Shown here: positions 12,082 to 26,200 of the stretch, one piece after another
Layout: each line of letters starts with the position of its first letter
How positions within the stretch are numbered: the stretch's first letter is position 1
From: Hydractinia symbiolongicarpus
Taxonomy: Eukaryota > Cnidaria > Hydrozoa > Anthoathecata > Hydractiniidae
Reading direction: 5' to 3'
DNA length: 64,000 nucleotides
Assembly (NCBI RefSeq): GCF_029227915.1
Contig: NC_079884.1
Location: forward strand, 6,574,001 to 6,638,000
Notes under the pieces: generated by a model
What the model was told of the DNA's origin: nothing
Databases searched by the model: none
Seen by the model: only the letters and a program-made list of their open reading frames with translations
Program-made: the position numbers and the translations under genes

Positions 12082-13948
12082 TAACGGCTACGATTGGTCC
12101 CACAATAAAAAAATGAATTTTTTATCTTAATTCTTAAATGAAGCGCTACCAGAGAGCCCAGTGTAATCGCTGAGTTTCGGCAATCATATCAAATTAACAA
12201 GAATGTTATTTCTTGGAATCCAATTGTCTCATTTATCACATTTATCAGGTCACAGTCCAAAGTTAGTTCAATTAAGTCCCACAGTCAATCGTTTCATTGT
12301 CAAAAGCTATGCAACCTAGTAATATCAAAAAAATATCGCTAAATACATGTTGTTACGAATATGTGACCCAAACGTTGTAACTCAAATGGCCTGACAGCGT
12401 TAGAAAGTCAATGAAATGTAGTTTTTGAAACTATTGCTATTTCTTCAGCGCGTGCTAACGGCTAGGATTGGTCCCACAGTAAAAAAATGACTTTTTTTAG
12501 CTTAATTTTTAATTGAAGCGCTACCACAGCGCCAAGTGTAATCGCTGAGTTCCGGCAATCGCGCGAAATTAAGAAGAATGTTATTTCTTGGAGTCCAATT
12601 GTCTCATTTATCACATTTATCAGGTCACAGTCCAAAGTTAGTTCAATTAAGTCCCACAGTCAATCATTTCTTTGTTAAAAGCGATGCAACCTAGTAATAT
12701 CAAAAAAATATAGCTAAATACATGTTGGTGCGAATATATGACCCAACCGTTGTAACTCAAACGGACTGACACCGTTAGAAAGTCAATAAAGTGTAGTTTT
12801 TGAAACTGTCTCTATTTCTTCAGCGCAGGATAACGGCTAGGATTGGTCCCACAGTAAGAAATGACTTATTTATCTAAGTTTTTAAATGAACCGCTACCAC
12901 AGCGTCCAGTGTAATCGCTGAGTTCCGGCAATCATGTCAAATTAAGGAGAATGTTATTTCTTGGAGCCCAATTTCCTCATTTATCACATTAATCAGGTCA
13001 CACTCCAAAGTTAGTTCAATTAAGTCCCACAGTCAATCGTTTCACTGTTAAAATCGATGCAACCGAGTAATATCAGATAAATATCGCTAAATACATGTTG
13101 GTACGAATATTTGACCCAACCGTTGAAACTCAACCGGACTGACACCGTTAGAAAGTCAATGAAATGTAGTTCTTGAAACTGGGGCTATTTTTTTAGCGCG
13201 CAATAACGGCTACGATTGGTCCCACAATAAAAAAATGACTTTTTTATCTTAATTCTTAAATCAAGCGTTACCAGAGAGCCCAGTGTAATCGCTGAGTTTC
13301 GGAAATCATGTCAAATTAACAAGAATGTTATTTTTTGGAGTCCAATTGTCTCATTTGTCACATTTATCAGGTCACAGTCCAAAGTTAGTTCAATTAAGTC
13401 CCACAGTCAATCGTTTCATAGTTAAAAGCGATGCAACCTAGTAATATCAGAAAAATATCGCTAAATACATGTTGGTACGTATTTGTGACCAAACCGTTGT
13501 AACTGAAATGAACTGCCACCGTTAGAAAGTCATGGAAATATAGTTTTTGAAACTGTCGCTATTTCTTCAGCGCGCGATAAAGGATAGGATTGCTCCCACA
13601 GTAAAGAATGACTTATTTATCTAAACTCTTAAATGAAGCGCTACCACAGCGGCCAGTGTAATCGCTAAGTTCCGGCAATCACGTCAAATTAAGAATAATG
13701 TTTTTTCTTCGAGTCCAATTGTCTCATTTTTCACATTTATCAGGTCACAGTCCAAAGTTAGTTCAATTAAGTCCCACAGTCAATCGTTTCATTGTCAAAA
13801 GCAATGCAACCTAGTAATATCAAAAAATATCGCTAAATACATGTTGATACGAATAAGTGACTCAACCGTTGAAACTCAAACGGACTGACACCGTTAGAAA
13901 TCAATGAAATGTAGTTTTCGAAACTGTCGCTATTTCCTCAGCGCGCAA
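12082..13948 (+). repeat. 5-monomer higher-order repeat (1867 bp), copy 2
   Basis: Nearly identical tandem copy of 10215-12081. The match ends at about 13947. There the fifth monomer reads ATAACGTCTAGGATTGG, whereas the first copy has already switched to ATAACGGCTACGATTGG. That switch marks the exchange joint at about consensus position 147. Confidence 0.9.
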
Positions 13949-16422
13949 TAACGTCTAGGATTGGTCCCACATTAAAAAAATGACTTTTTTTATCTTAATT
14001 CTTAAATGAAGCGTTACCACAGAGCCAAGTGTAATCGATGAGTTTCCGCAATCATGTCAAATTATGAAGAATGTTATTTCTTGTAGTCCAATTGTCTCCT
14101 TTAACACATTTATCAGGTGACAGTCCAAAGTTAGTTTAATTAAGTCCCACAGTCAATCGTTTCATAGTTAAAAGCGATGCAACCTAGTAATATTAGAAAA
14201 ATATCGCTAAATACATGTTGGTACGTATTTGTGACCAAACCGTTGTAACTGAAATGGACTGACACCGTTTGAAAGTCATGGAAATATAGTTTTTGAAACT
14301 GTCGCTATTTCTTCAGCGCGCGATAAAGGATAAGATTGGTCCCACAGTAAAGAATGACTTATTTATATAAACTCTTAAATGAAGCGCTACCACAGCGGCC
14401 AGTGTGATCGCTAAGTTCCGGCAATCACGTCAAATTAAGAAGAATGTTTTTTCTTCGAGTCCAATTGTCTCATTTTTCACATTTATCAGTTCACTGTCCA
14501 AAGTTAGTTCAATTAAGTCCCACAGTCAATCGTTTCACTGTTAAAAACGATGCAACCTAGTAATATCAGATAAATATCGCTAAATAAATGTTGGTACGAA
14601 TATTTGACCCAACCGTTGAAACTCAACCGGACTGACACCGTTAGAAAGTCAATGAAATGTAGCTCTTGAAACTGTCGCTTTTCTTTAGCGCGCGATAACG
14701 GCTACGATTGGTCCCACAATAAAAAAATGACTTTTTTATCTTAATTCTTAAATGAAGCGCTGCCACAGAGCCCAGTGTAATCGCTGAGTTTCGGCAATCA
14801 TGTCAAATTAACAAGAATGTTATTTCTTGGAGTCCAATTGTCTCGTTTATCACATTTCTCAGGTCACAGTCCAAAGTTAGTTCAATTAAGTCCCACAGTC
14901 AATCGTTTCATAGTTAAAAGCGATGCAACCTAGTGATATCAGAAAAATATCGCTAAATACATGTTGGTACGTATTTGTGACCAAACCGTTGTAACTGAAA
15001 TGGACTGACACCGTTAGAAAGTCATGGAAATGTAGTTTTTGAAACTGTCGCTATTTCCTCAGCGCGCGATAACGTTTTGGATTGGTCCCACAATAAAAAA
15101 ATGACTTTTTTTATCTTAATTCTTAAATGAAGCGCTACCACAGAGCCCAGTGTAATCGCTGAGTTTCCGCAATCATGTCAAATTATGAAGAATGTTATTT
15201 CTTGGAGTCCAATTGTCTCCTTTATCACATTTATCAGGTGACAGTCCAACGTTAGTTCAATTAAGTCCCACAGTCAATTGTTTCACTGTTAAAAGCGATG
15301 CAACCTAGTAATATCAGATAAATATCGCTAAATACATGTTGGTACGAATATTTGACCCAACCGTTGAAACTCAACCGGATGACACCGTTAGAAAGTCAAT
15401 GAAATGTAGTTCTTGAATTTGTCGCTATTTCTTTAGCGCGCGATAACCGTTACGATTGGTCCCACAATAAAAAATGAATTTTTTATCTTAGTTCTTAAGT
15501 GAAGCGCTACCAGAGAGCCCAGTGTAATCGCTGAGTTCCGGCAATCATGTCAAATTATGAAGAATGTTATTTCTTGGAGTCCAATTGTCTCATTTATCAG
15601 ATTTATCAGGTCACAGTCCAAAGTTAGGTCAATTAAGTCCCACAGTCAATCGTTTCATAGTTAAAAGCCATGCAACCTAGTAATATCAGAAAAATATCGC
15701 TAAATACATGTTGGTACGTATTTGTGACCAAACCGTTGTAACTGAAATGGACTGACACCGTTAGAAAGTCATGGAAATGTAGTTTTTGAAACTGTCGCTA
15801 TTTCTTCAGCGCTTGATAAAGGATAGGATTGGTCCCACAGTAAAGAATGACTTATTTATCTAAACTCTTAAATGAAGCGCTACCACAGCGGCCAGTGTAA
15901 GCACTAAGTTCCGGCAAGCACGTCAGATTAAGAAGAATGTTTTCTCTTGGAGTCCAATTGTCTCATTTATCACATTTATCAGGTCACAGTCCAAAGTTAG
16001 TTCAATTAAGTCCCACAGTCAATTGTTTCACTGTTAAAAGCGATGCAACCTAGTAATATCAGATAAATATCGCTAAATACATGTTGGTACGAATATTTGA
16101 CCCAACCGTTGAAACTAAACCGGATTGACACCGTTAGAAAGTCAATGAAATTTAGTTCTTGAAACTGTCGCTATTTCTTTAGCGCGCGATAACGGCTACG
16201 ATTGGTCCCACAATAGAAAAATGAATTTTTGTATCTTAATTCTTAAATGAAGGGCTACCAGAGAGCCCAGTGTAATCGCTGAGTTTCGGCAATCATGTCA
16301 AATTAACAAGAATGTTATTTCTTGGAGTCCAATTGTCTCATTTATCACATTTATCAGGTCACAGTCCAAAGTTAGTTCAATTAAGTCCCACAGTCAATCG
16401 TTTCATAGTTAAAAGCGATGCA
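13949..16422 (+). repeat. Mixed-class satellite monomers
   Basis: About 6.6 monomers alternate between class TACGTATTTGTGACCA and class TACGAATATTTGACCC. The part from about 14.5 kb is the counterpart of 29.4-30.6 kb: the private variants AGCTCTTGAAACTG (14661 and 29626) and AAACTAAACCGG occur in both, at offsets of 14965 and then 14221 bp. No gene is seen. Confidence 0.8.
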
Positions 16423-17168
16423 ACCTAGTAGTATCAGAAAAATATCGCTAAATACATGTTGGTACGTATTTGTGACCAAACCGTTGTAACTGAAATGAAC
16501 TGACACCGTTAGAAAGTCATGGAAATGTAGTTTTTGAAACTGTCTCTATTTCTTCAGCGCGGGATAACGGCTAGGATTAATCCCACAGTAAGAAATGACT
16601 TATTTATCTAAGTTTTTAAATGAACCGCTACGACAGCGCCCAGTGTAATCGCTAAGTTCCGGCAATCACGTCAAATTAAGAAGAATGTTTTTTCTTCGAG
16701 TCCAATTGTCTCATTTATCACATTTATCAGGTGATAGTCCTAAGTTAGTTCAATTAAGTCCCACAGTCAAACGTTTCATAGTTAAAAGCGATGCAACCTA
16801 GTAGTATCAGAAAAATATCGCTAAATACATGTTGGTACGTATTTGTGACCAAACCGTTGTAACTGAAATGAACTGACACCGTTAGAAAGTCATGGAAATG
16901 TAGTTTTTGAAACTGTCTCTATTTCTTCAGCGCGGGATAACGGCTAGGATTAATCCCACAGTAAGAAATGACTTATTTATCTAAGTTTTTAAATGAACCG
17001 CTACGACAGCGCCCAGTGTAATCGCTAAGTTCCGGCAATCACGTCAAATTAAGAAGAATGTTTTTTCTTCGAGTCCAATTGTCTCATTTATCACATTTAT
17101 CAGGTGATAGTCCTAAGTTAGTTCAATTAAGTCCCACAGTCAAACGTTTCATAGTTAAAAGCGATACA
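16423..17168 (+). repeat. Single-monomer tandem duplication (373 bp x 2)
   Basis: The monomer starting at 16423 (marked by AGTAGTATCAG, AAATGAACTGAC and GGATTAATCCC) is followed by a near-identical copy at 16796. The counterpart near 30644 exists only once, so the duplication happened after these two array segments separated, or one copy was lost on the other side. Confidence 0.88.
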
Positions 17169-20100
17169 ACCTAGTAATATTAGAAAAATATTGCTAAATA
17201 CATGTTGGTACGAATATGTGACCCAACCGTTGTAACTCAAACGGATTGACACCGTTAGAAAGTCAAAGAAGTGTAGTTTTTGAAGCTGTCTCTATTTCTT
17301 CAGCGCGGGATAACGGCTAGGATTGGTCCCACAGTAAGAAATCACTTATTTATCTAAGTTTTTAAATAAAGCGCTACCACAGCGCCCAGTGTAATCGCTG
17401 TGTTCCGGCAATCATGTCAAATTAAAAAGAATGTTATCTCTTGGAGCCCAATTTCCTCATTTATCACATTTATCAGGTCACAGTCCAAAGTTAGTTCAAT
17501 TAAGTCCCACTGTCAATCGTTTCACTGTTAAAAACGATGCAACCTAGTAATATCAGAAAAATATAGCTAAATACATGTTGGTGCGAATATATGACCCAAC
17601 CGTTGTAACTCAAACGGACTGACACCGTTAGAAAGTCAATGAAATGTAGTTTTTGAAACTTTCTCTATTTCTTCAGCGCGGGATAACGGCTAGGATTGGT
17701 CCCACAGTAAGAAATGACATATTTATCTAAGTTTTTAAATGAACCGCTACCACAGCGCCCAGTGTAATCGCTGAGTTTCGGCAATCATGTCAAATTAACA
17801 AGAATGTTATTTCTTGGAGTCCAATTGTCTCATTTATCACATTTATCACGTCACAGTCCAAAGTTAGTTCAATTAAGTCCCACAGTCAATCGTTTCATAG
17901 TTAAAAGCGATGCAACCTAGTAATATCAGAAAAATATCGCTAAATACATGTTGGTAAGTATTTGTGACCAAACCGTTGTAACTGAAATGGACTGACACTG
18001 TTAGAAAGTCATGGAAATGTAGTTTTTGAAACTGTCGCTATTTCTTCAGCGCGCGATAAAGGATAGGATTGGTCCCACAGTAAAGAATGTTTTATTTATC
18101 TAAACTCTTAAATGAAGCGCTACCACAGCGCCCAGTGTAATCGCTGAGTTCCGGCAATCATGTCAAATTAAAAAAAAAGAATGTTATTTCTTGGAGCCCA
18201 ATTTCCTCATTTATCACATTTATCAGGTCACAGTCCAAAGTTAGTTCAATTAAGTCCCACAGTCAATCGTTTCACTGTTAAAAACGATGGAACCTATTAA
18301 TATCAGATAAATATCGCTAAATACATGTTGGTACAAATATTTGACCCAACCGTTGAAACTCAACCGGACTGACACCGTTAGAAAGTCAATAAAATGTAGT
18401 TCTTGAAACTGTCGCTATTTTTTTAGCGCGCGATAACGGCTACGATTGGTCCCACAATAAAAAAATGAATTTTTTATCTTAATTCTTAAATGAAGCGCTG
18501 CCACAGAGCCCAGTGTAATCGCTGAGTTTCGGCAATCATGTCAAATTAACAAGAATGTTATTTCTTGGAGTCCAATTGTCTCATTTATCACATTTATCAG
18601 GTCACAGTCCAAGGTTAGTTCAATTAAGTCCCACAGTCAATCGTTTCATAGTTAAAAGCGATGCAACCTAGTAATATCAGAAAAATATCGCTAAATACAT
18701 GTTGGTACGTATTTGTGACCAAACCGTTGTAACTGAAATGGACTGACACCGTTAGAAAGTCATGGAAATGTAGTTTTTGAAACTGTCGCTATTTCCTCAG
18801 CGCGCGATAACGTCTAGGATTGGTCCCACAATTAAAAAATAACTTTTTTTATCTTAATTCTTAACTGAAGCGCTACCACAGAGCCCAGTGTAATCGCTGA
18901 GTTTCTGCAATCATGTCAAATTATGAAGAATGTTATTTCTTGGAGTCCAATTGTCTCCTTTATCACATTTATCAGGTGACAGTCCAAAGTTAGTTCAATT
19001 AAGTCCTACAGTCAATTGTTTCACTGTTAAAAGCGATGCAACCTAGTAATAGGAGATAAATATCGCTAAATACATGTTGGTACGAATATTTGACCCAACC
19101 TTTGAAACTTAAACGGACTGACACCGTTAGAAAGTCAATGAAATGTAGTTCTTGAAACTGTCGCTATTTCTTTAGCGCACGATAACGGCTAAGATTGGTC
19201 CCACAATAAAAAAATGAATTTTTTATCTTAATTCTTAAATGAAGCGCTACCAGAGAGCCCAGTGTAATTGCTGAGTTTCGGCAATCATATCAAATTAACA
19301 AGAATGTTATTTCTTGGAGTCCAATTGTCTCATTTATCACATTTATCAGATCACAGTCCAAAGTTAGTTCAATTAAGTCCCACTGTCAATCGTTTCACTG
19401 TTAAAAACGATGCAACCTAGTAATATCAGAAAAATATAGCTAAATACATGTTGGTGCGAATATATGACCCAACCGTTGTAACTCAAACGGACTGACACCG
19501 TTAGAAAGTCAATGAAATGTAGTTTTTGAAACTTTCTCTATTTCTTCAGCGCGGGATAACGGCTAGGATTGGTCCCACAGTAAGAAATTACTTATTTATC
19601 TAAGTTTTTAAATAAAGCGCTACCACAGCGCCCAGTGTAATCGCTGAGTTCCGGCAATCACGTCAAATTAAGAAGAATGTTTTTTCTTCGAGTCCAATTG
19701 TCTCATTTATCACATTTATCAGGTGATAGTCCTAAGTTAGTTCAATTAAGTCCCACAGTCAAACGTTTCATAGTTAAAAGCGATACAACCTAGTAATATT
19801 AGAAAAATATTGCTAAATACATGTTGGTACGAATATGTGACCCAACCGTTGTAACTCAAACGGATTGACACCGTTAGAAAGTCAAAGAAGTGTAGTTTTT
19901 GAAGCTGTCTCTATTTCTTCAGCGCGGGATAACGGCTAGGATTGGTCCCACAGTAAGAAATCACTTATTTATCTAAGTTTTTAAATAAAGCGCTACCACA
20001 GCGCCCAGTGTAATCGCTGAGTTCCGGCAATCATGTCAAATTAAAAAGAATGTTATTTCTTGGAGCCGAATTTCCTCATTTATCACATTTATCAGGTCAC

Positions 20101-23100
20101 AGTCCAAAGTTAGTTCAATTAAGTCCCACTGTCAATCGTTTCACTGTTAAAAACGATGCAACCTAGTAATATCAGAAAAATATAGCTAAATACATGTTGG
20201 TGGGAATATATGACCCAACCGTTGTAACTCAAACGGACTGACACCGTTAGAAAGTCAATGAAATGTAGTTTTTGAAACTTTCTCTATTTCTTCAGCGCGG
20301 GATAACGGCTAGGATTGGTCCCACAGTAAGAAATGACATATTTATCTAAGTTTTTAAATGAACCGCTACCACAGCGCCCAGTGTAATCGCTGAGTTTCGG
20401 CAATCATGTCAAATTAACAAGAATGTTATTTCTTGGAGTCCAATTGTCTCATTTATCACATTTATCACGTCACAGTCCAAAGTTAGTTCAATTAAGTCCC
20501 ACAGTCAATCGTTTCATAGTTAAAAGCGATGCAACCTAGTAATATCAGAAAAATATCGCTAAATACATGTTGGTACGTATTTGTGACCAAACCGTTGTAA
20601 CTGAAATGGACTGACACTGTTAGAAAGTCATGGAAATGTAGTTTTTGAAACTGTCGCTATTTCTTCAGCGCGCGATAAAGGATAGGATTGGTCCCACAGT
20701 AAAGAATGTTTTATTTATCTAAACTCTTAAATGAAGCGCTACCACAGCGGCCAGTGTAATCGCTAAGTTCCGGCAATCACGTCAAATTAAGAAGAATGTT
20801 TTTTCTTCGAGTCCAATTGTCTCATTTTTCACATTTATCAGGTCACAGTCCAAAGTTAGTTCAATTAAGTCCCACAGTCAATCGTTTCATTGTCAAAAGC
20901 AATGCAACCTAGTAATATCAAAAAAATATCGCTAAATACATGTTGATACGAATAAGTGACACGACCGTTGAAACTCAAACGGATTGACACCGTTAGAAAG
21001 TCAATGAAATGTAGTTTTCGAAACTGTCGCTATTTCCTCAGCGCGCGATAACGTCTAGGATTGGTCCCACAATTAAAAAATGATTTTTTTTATCTAAGTT
21101 TTTAAATAAAGCGCTACCACAGCGCCCAGTGTAATCGCTGAGTTCCGGGAATCATGTCAAATTAAAAAAAAAGAATGTTATTTCTTGGAGCCCAATTTCC
21201 TCATTTATCACATTTATCAGGTCACAGTCCAAAGTTAGTTCAATTAAGTCCCACAGTCAATCGTTTCACTGTTAAAAACGATGGAACCTAGTAATATCAG
21301 ATAAATATCGCTAAATACATGTTGGTACAAATATTTGACCCAACCGTTGAAACTCAACCGGACTGACACCGTTAGAAAGTCAATAAAATGTAATTCTTGA
21401 AACTGTCGCTATTTTTTTAGCGCGCGATAACGGCTACGATTGGTCCCACAATAAAAAAATGAATTTTTTATCTTAATTCTTAAATGAAGCGCTGCCACAG
21501 AGCCCAGTGTAATCGCTGAGTTTCGGCAATCATGTCAAATTAACAAGAATGTTATGTCTTGGAGTCCAATTGTCTCATTTATCACATTTATCAGATCACA
21601 GTCCAAAGTTAGTTCAATTAAGTCCCACAGTCAATCGTTTCATTGTCAAAAGCAATGCAACCTAGTAATATCAAAAAAATATCGCTAAATACATGTTGAT
21701 ACGAATAAGTGACACGACCGTTGAAACTCAAACGGATTGACACCGTTAGAAAGTCAATGAAATGTAGTTTTCAAAACTGTCGCTATTTCCTCAGCGCGCG
21801 ATAACGTCTAGGATTGGTCCCACAATTAAAAAATGATTTTTTTTATCTAAGTTTTTAAATAAAGCGCTACCACAGCGCCCAGTGTAATCGCTGAGTTCCG
21901 GGAATCATGTCAAATTAAAAAAAAAGAATGTTATTTCTTGGAGCCCAATTTCCTCATTTATCACATTTATCAGGTCACAGTCCAAAGTTAGTTCAATTAA
22001 GTCCCACAGTCAATCGTTTCACTGTTAAAAACGATGGAACCTAGTAATATCAGATAAATATCGCTAAATACATGTTGGTACAAATATTTGACCCAACCGT
22101 TGAAACTCAACCGGACTGACACCGTTAGAAAGTCAATAAAATGTAGTTCTTGAAACTGTCGCTATTTTTTTAGCGCGCGATAACGGCTACGATTGGTCCC
22201 ACAATAAAAAAATGAATTTTTTATCTTAATTCTTAAATGAAGCGCTGCCACAGAGCCCAGTGTAATCGCTGAGTTTCGGCAATCATGTCAAATTAACAAG
22301 AATGTTATTTCTTGGAGTCCAATTGTCTCATTTATCACATTTATCAGGTCACAGTCCAAAGTTAGTTCAATTAAGTCCCACAGTCAATCGTTTCATAGTT
22401 AAAAGCGATGCAACCTAGTAATATCAGAAAAATATCGCTAAATACATGTTGGTACGTATTTGTGACCAAACCGTTGTAACTGAAATGGACTGACACCGTT
22501 AGAAAGTCATGGAAATGTAGTTTTTGAAACTGTCGCTATTTCCTCAGCGCGCGATAACGTCTAGGATTGGTCCCACAATTAAAAAATGACTTTTTTTATC
22601 CTAATTCTTAACTGAAGCGCTACCACAGAGCCCAGTGTAATCGCTGAGTTTCCGCAATCATGTCAAATTATGAAGAATGTTATTTCTTGGAGTCCAATTG
22701 TCTCCTTTATCACATTTATCAGGTGACAGTCCAAAGTTAGTTCAATTAAGTCCTACAGTCAATTGTTTCACTGTTAAAAGCGATGCAACCTAGTAATAGG
22801 AGATAAATATCGCTAAATACATGTTGGTACGAATATTTGACCCAACCTTTGAAACTTAAACGGACTGACACCGTTAGAAAGTCAATGAAATGTAGTTCTT
22901 GAAACTGTCGCTATTTCTTTAGCGCGCGATAACGGCTAAGATTGGTCCCACAATAAAAAAATGAATTTTTTATCTTAATTCTTAAATGAAGCGCTACCAG
23001 AGAGCCCAGTGTAATTGCTGAGTTTCGGCAATCATATCAAATTAACAAGAATGTTATTTCTTGGAGTCCAATTGTCTCATTTATCACATTTATCAGATCA

Positions 23101-23130
23101 CAGTCCAAAGTTAGTTCAATTAAGTCCCAC
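17169..23130 (+). repeat. Satellite block with 7-, 8- and 2-monomer periodicities
   Basis: Several offsets overlap here. Sequence at about 17.03-18.13 kb matches 19.65-20.75 kb at 2619 bp (7 monomers; ACCT at 17169 and 19788). A monomer marked CGATGGAACCTA or CGATGGAACCTAT with an A9 run upstream occurs at 18292, 21286 and 22039 (offsets 2994 and 753 bp, or 8 and 2 monomers). It recurs at 26529 and 33260. A one-off rearrangement joins different classes near 20745. No gene is seen. Confidence 0.82.
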
Positions 23131-26100
23131 TGTCAATCGTTTCACTGTTAAAAACGATGCAACCTAGTAATATCAGAAAAATATAGCTAAATACATGTTG
23201 GTGCGAATATATGACCCAACCGTTGTAACTCAAACGGACTGACACCGTTAGAAAGTCAATGAAATGTAGTTTTTGAAACTTTCTCTATTTCTTCAGCGCG
23301 GGATAACGGCTAGGATTGGTCCCACAGTAAGAAATGACTTATTTATCTAAGTTTTTAAATGAACCGCTACCACAGCGCCCAGTGTAATCGCTGAGTTTCG
23401 GCAATCATGTCAAATTAACAAGAATGTTATTTCTTGGAGTCCAATTGTCTCATTTATCACATTTATCAGGTCACAGTCCAAAGTTAGTTCAATTAAGTCC
23501 CACAGTCAATCGTTTCATAGTTAAAAGCGATGCAGCCTAGTAATATCAGAAAAATATCGCTAAATACATGTTGGTACGTATTTGTGACCAAACCGTTGTA
23601 ACTGAAATGGACTGACACCGTTAGAAAGTCATGGAAATGTAGTTTTTGAAACTGTCGCTATTTTTTCAGCGCGGGATAACGGCTAGGATTGGTCCCACAG
23701 TAAGAAATTACTTATTTATCTAAGTTTTTAAATAAAGCGCTACCACAGCGCCCAGTGTAATCGCTGAGTTCCGGCAATCACGTCAAATTAAGAAGAATGT
23801 TTTTTCTTCGAGTCCAACTGTCTCATTTTTCACATTTATCAGGTCACAGTCCAAAGTTAGTTCAAGTAAGTCCCACAGTCAATCGTTTCATTGTCAAAAG
23901 CAATGCAACCTAGTAATATCAAAAAAATATCGCTAAATACATGTTGATACGAATAAGTGACACGACCGTGGAAACTCAAACGGACTGACACCGTTAGAAA
24001 GTCAATGAAATGTAGTTTTCGAAACTGTCGCTATTTCCTCAGCGCGCGATAACGTCTAGGAGTGGTCCCACAATAAAAAAATGACTTTTTTTATCTAAGT
24101 TTTTAAATAAAGCGCTACCACAGCGCCCAGTGTAATCGCTGAGTTCCGGCAATCATGTCAAATTAAAAAGAATGTTATTTCTTGGAGCCCAATTTCCTCA
24201 TTTATCACATTTATCAGGTCACAGTCCAAAGTTAGTTCAATTAAGTCCCACAGTCAATCGTTTCACTGTTAAAAACGATGCAACCTAGTAATATCAGAAA
24301 AATATAGCTAAATACATGTTGGTGCGAATATATGACCCAACCGTTGTAACTCAAACGGACTGACACCGTTAGAAAGTCAATGAAATGTAGTTTTTGAAAC
24401 TTTCTCTATTTCTTCAGCGCGGGATAACGGCTAGGATTGGTCCCACAGTAAGAAATGACTTATTTATCTAAGTTTTTAAATGAACCGCTACCACAGCGCC
24501 CAGTGTAATCGCTGAGTTTCGGCAATCATGTCAAATTAACAAGAATGTTATTTCTTGGAGTCCAATTGTCTCATTTATCACATTTATCAGGTCACAGTCC
24601 AAAGTTAGTTCAATTAAGTCCCACAGTCAATCGTTTCATAGTTAAAAGCGATGCAGCCTAGTAATATCAGAAAAATATCGCTAAATACATGTTGGTACGT
24701 ATTTGTGACCAAACCGTTGTAACTGAAATGGACTGACACCGTTAGAAAGTCATGGAAATGTAGTTTTTGAAACTGTCGCTATTTCTTCAGCGCGGGATAA
24801 CGGCCAGGATTGGTCCCACAGTAAGAAATTACTTATTTATCTAAGTTTTTAAATAAAGCGCTACCACAGCGCCCAGTGTAATCGCTGAGTTCCGGCAATC
24901 ACGTCAAATTAAGAAGAATGTTTTTTCTTCGAGTCCAACTGTCTCATTTTTCACATTTATCAGGTCACAGTCCAAAGTTAGTTCAAGTAAGTCCCACAGT
25001 CAATCGTTTCATTGTCAAAAGCAATGCAACCTAGTAATATCAAAAAAATATCGCTAAATACATGTTGATACGAATAAGTGACACGACCGTGGAAACTCAA
25101 ACGGACTGACACCGTTAGAAAGTCAATGAAATGTAGTTTTCGAAACTGTTGCTATTTCCTCAGCGCGCGATAACGTCTAGGATTGGTCCCACAATAAAAA
25201 AATGACTTTTTTTATCTAAGTTTTTAAATAAAGCGCTACCACAGCGCCCAGTGTAATCGCTGAGTTCCGGCAATCATGTCAAATTAAAAAGAATGTTATT
25301 TCTTGGAGCCCAATTTCCTCATTTATCACATTTATCAGGTCACAGTCCAAAGTTAGTTCAATTAAGTCCCACAGTCAATCGTTTCACTGTTAAAAACGAT
25401 GCAACCTAGTAATATCAGAAAAATATAGCTAAATACATGTTGGTGCGAATATAAGACCCAACCGTTGTAACTCAAACGGACTGACACCGTTAGGAAGTCA
25501 ATGAAATGTAGTTTTTGAAACTTTCTCTATTTCTTCAGCGCGGGATAACGGCTAGGATTGGTCCCACAGTAAGAAATGACTTATTTATCTAAGTTTTTAA
25601 ATGAACCGCTACCACAGCGCCCAGTGTAATCGCTGAGTTTCGGCAATCATGTCAAATTAACAAGAATGTTATTTCTTGGAGTCCAATTGTCTCATTTATC
25701 ACATTTATCAGGTCACAGTCCAAAGTTAGTTCAATTAAGTCCCACAGTCAATCGTTTCATAGTTAAAAGCAATGCAGCCTAGTAATATCAGAAAAATATC
25801 GCTAAGTACATGTTGGTACGTATTTGTGACCAAACCGTTGTAACTGAAATGGACTGACACCGTTAGAAAGTCATGGAAATGTAGTTTTTGAAACTGTCGC
25901 TATTTCTTCAGCGCGGGATAACGGCTAGGATTGGTCCCACAGTAAGAAATCACTTATTTATCTAAGTTTTTAAATAAAGCGCTACCACAGCGCCCCGTGT
26001 AATCGCTGAGTTCCGGCAATCACGTCAAATTAAGAAGAATGTTTTTTCTTCGAGTCCAACTGTCTCATTTTTCACATTTATCAGGTCACAGTCCAAAGTT

Positions 26101-26200
26101 AGTTCAAGTAAGTCCCACAGTCAATCGTTTCATTGTCAAAAGCAATGCAACCTAGTAATATCAAAAAAATATCGCTAAATACATGTTGATACGAATAAGT
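23131..26200 (+). repeat. 3-monomer higher-order repeat (1121 bp), about 2.7 copies
   Basis: The private variant GATGCAGCCTAG or AATGCAGCCTAG sits at 23532, 24653 and 25774, exactly 1121 bp apart. The three monomers per unit are of class GTGCGAATATATGACC, class TACGTATTTGTGACCA and class GTTGATACGAATAAGTGACACG. The second and third units also share the unusual CACGACCGTGG. The repeat ends near 26200, where CACGACCGTTG replaces CACGACCGTGG. Confidence 0.92.
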
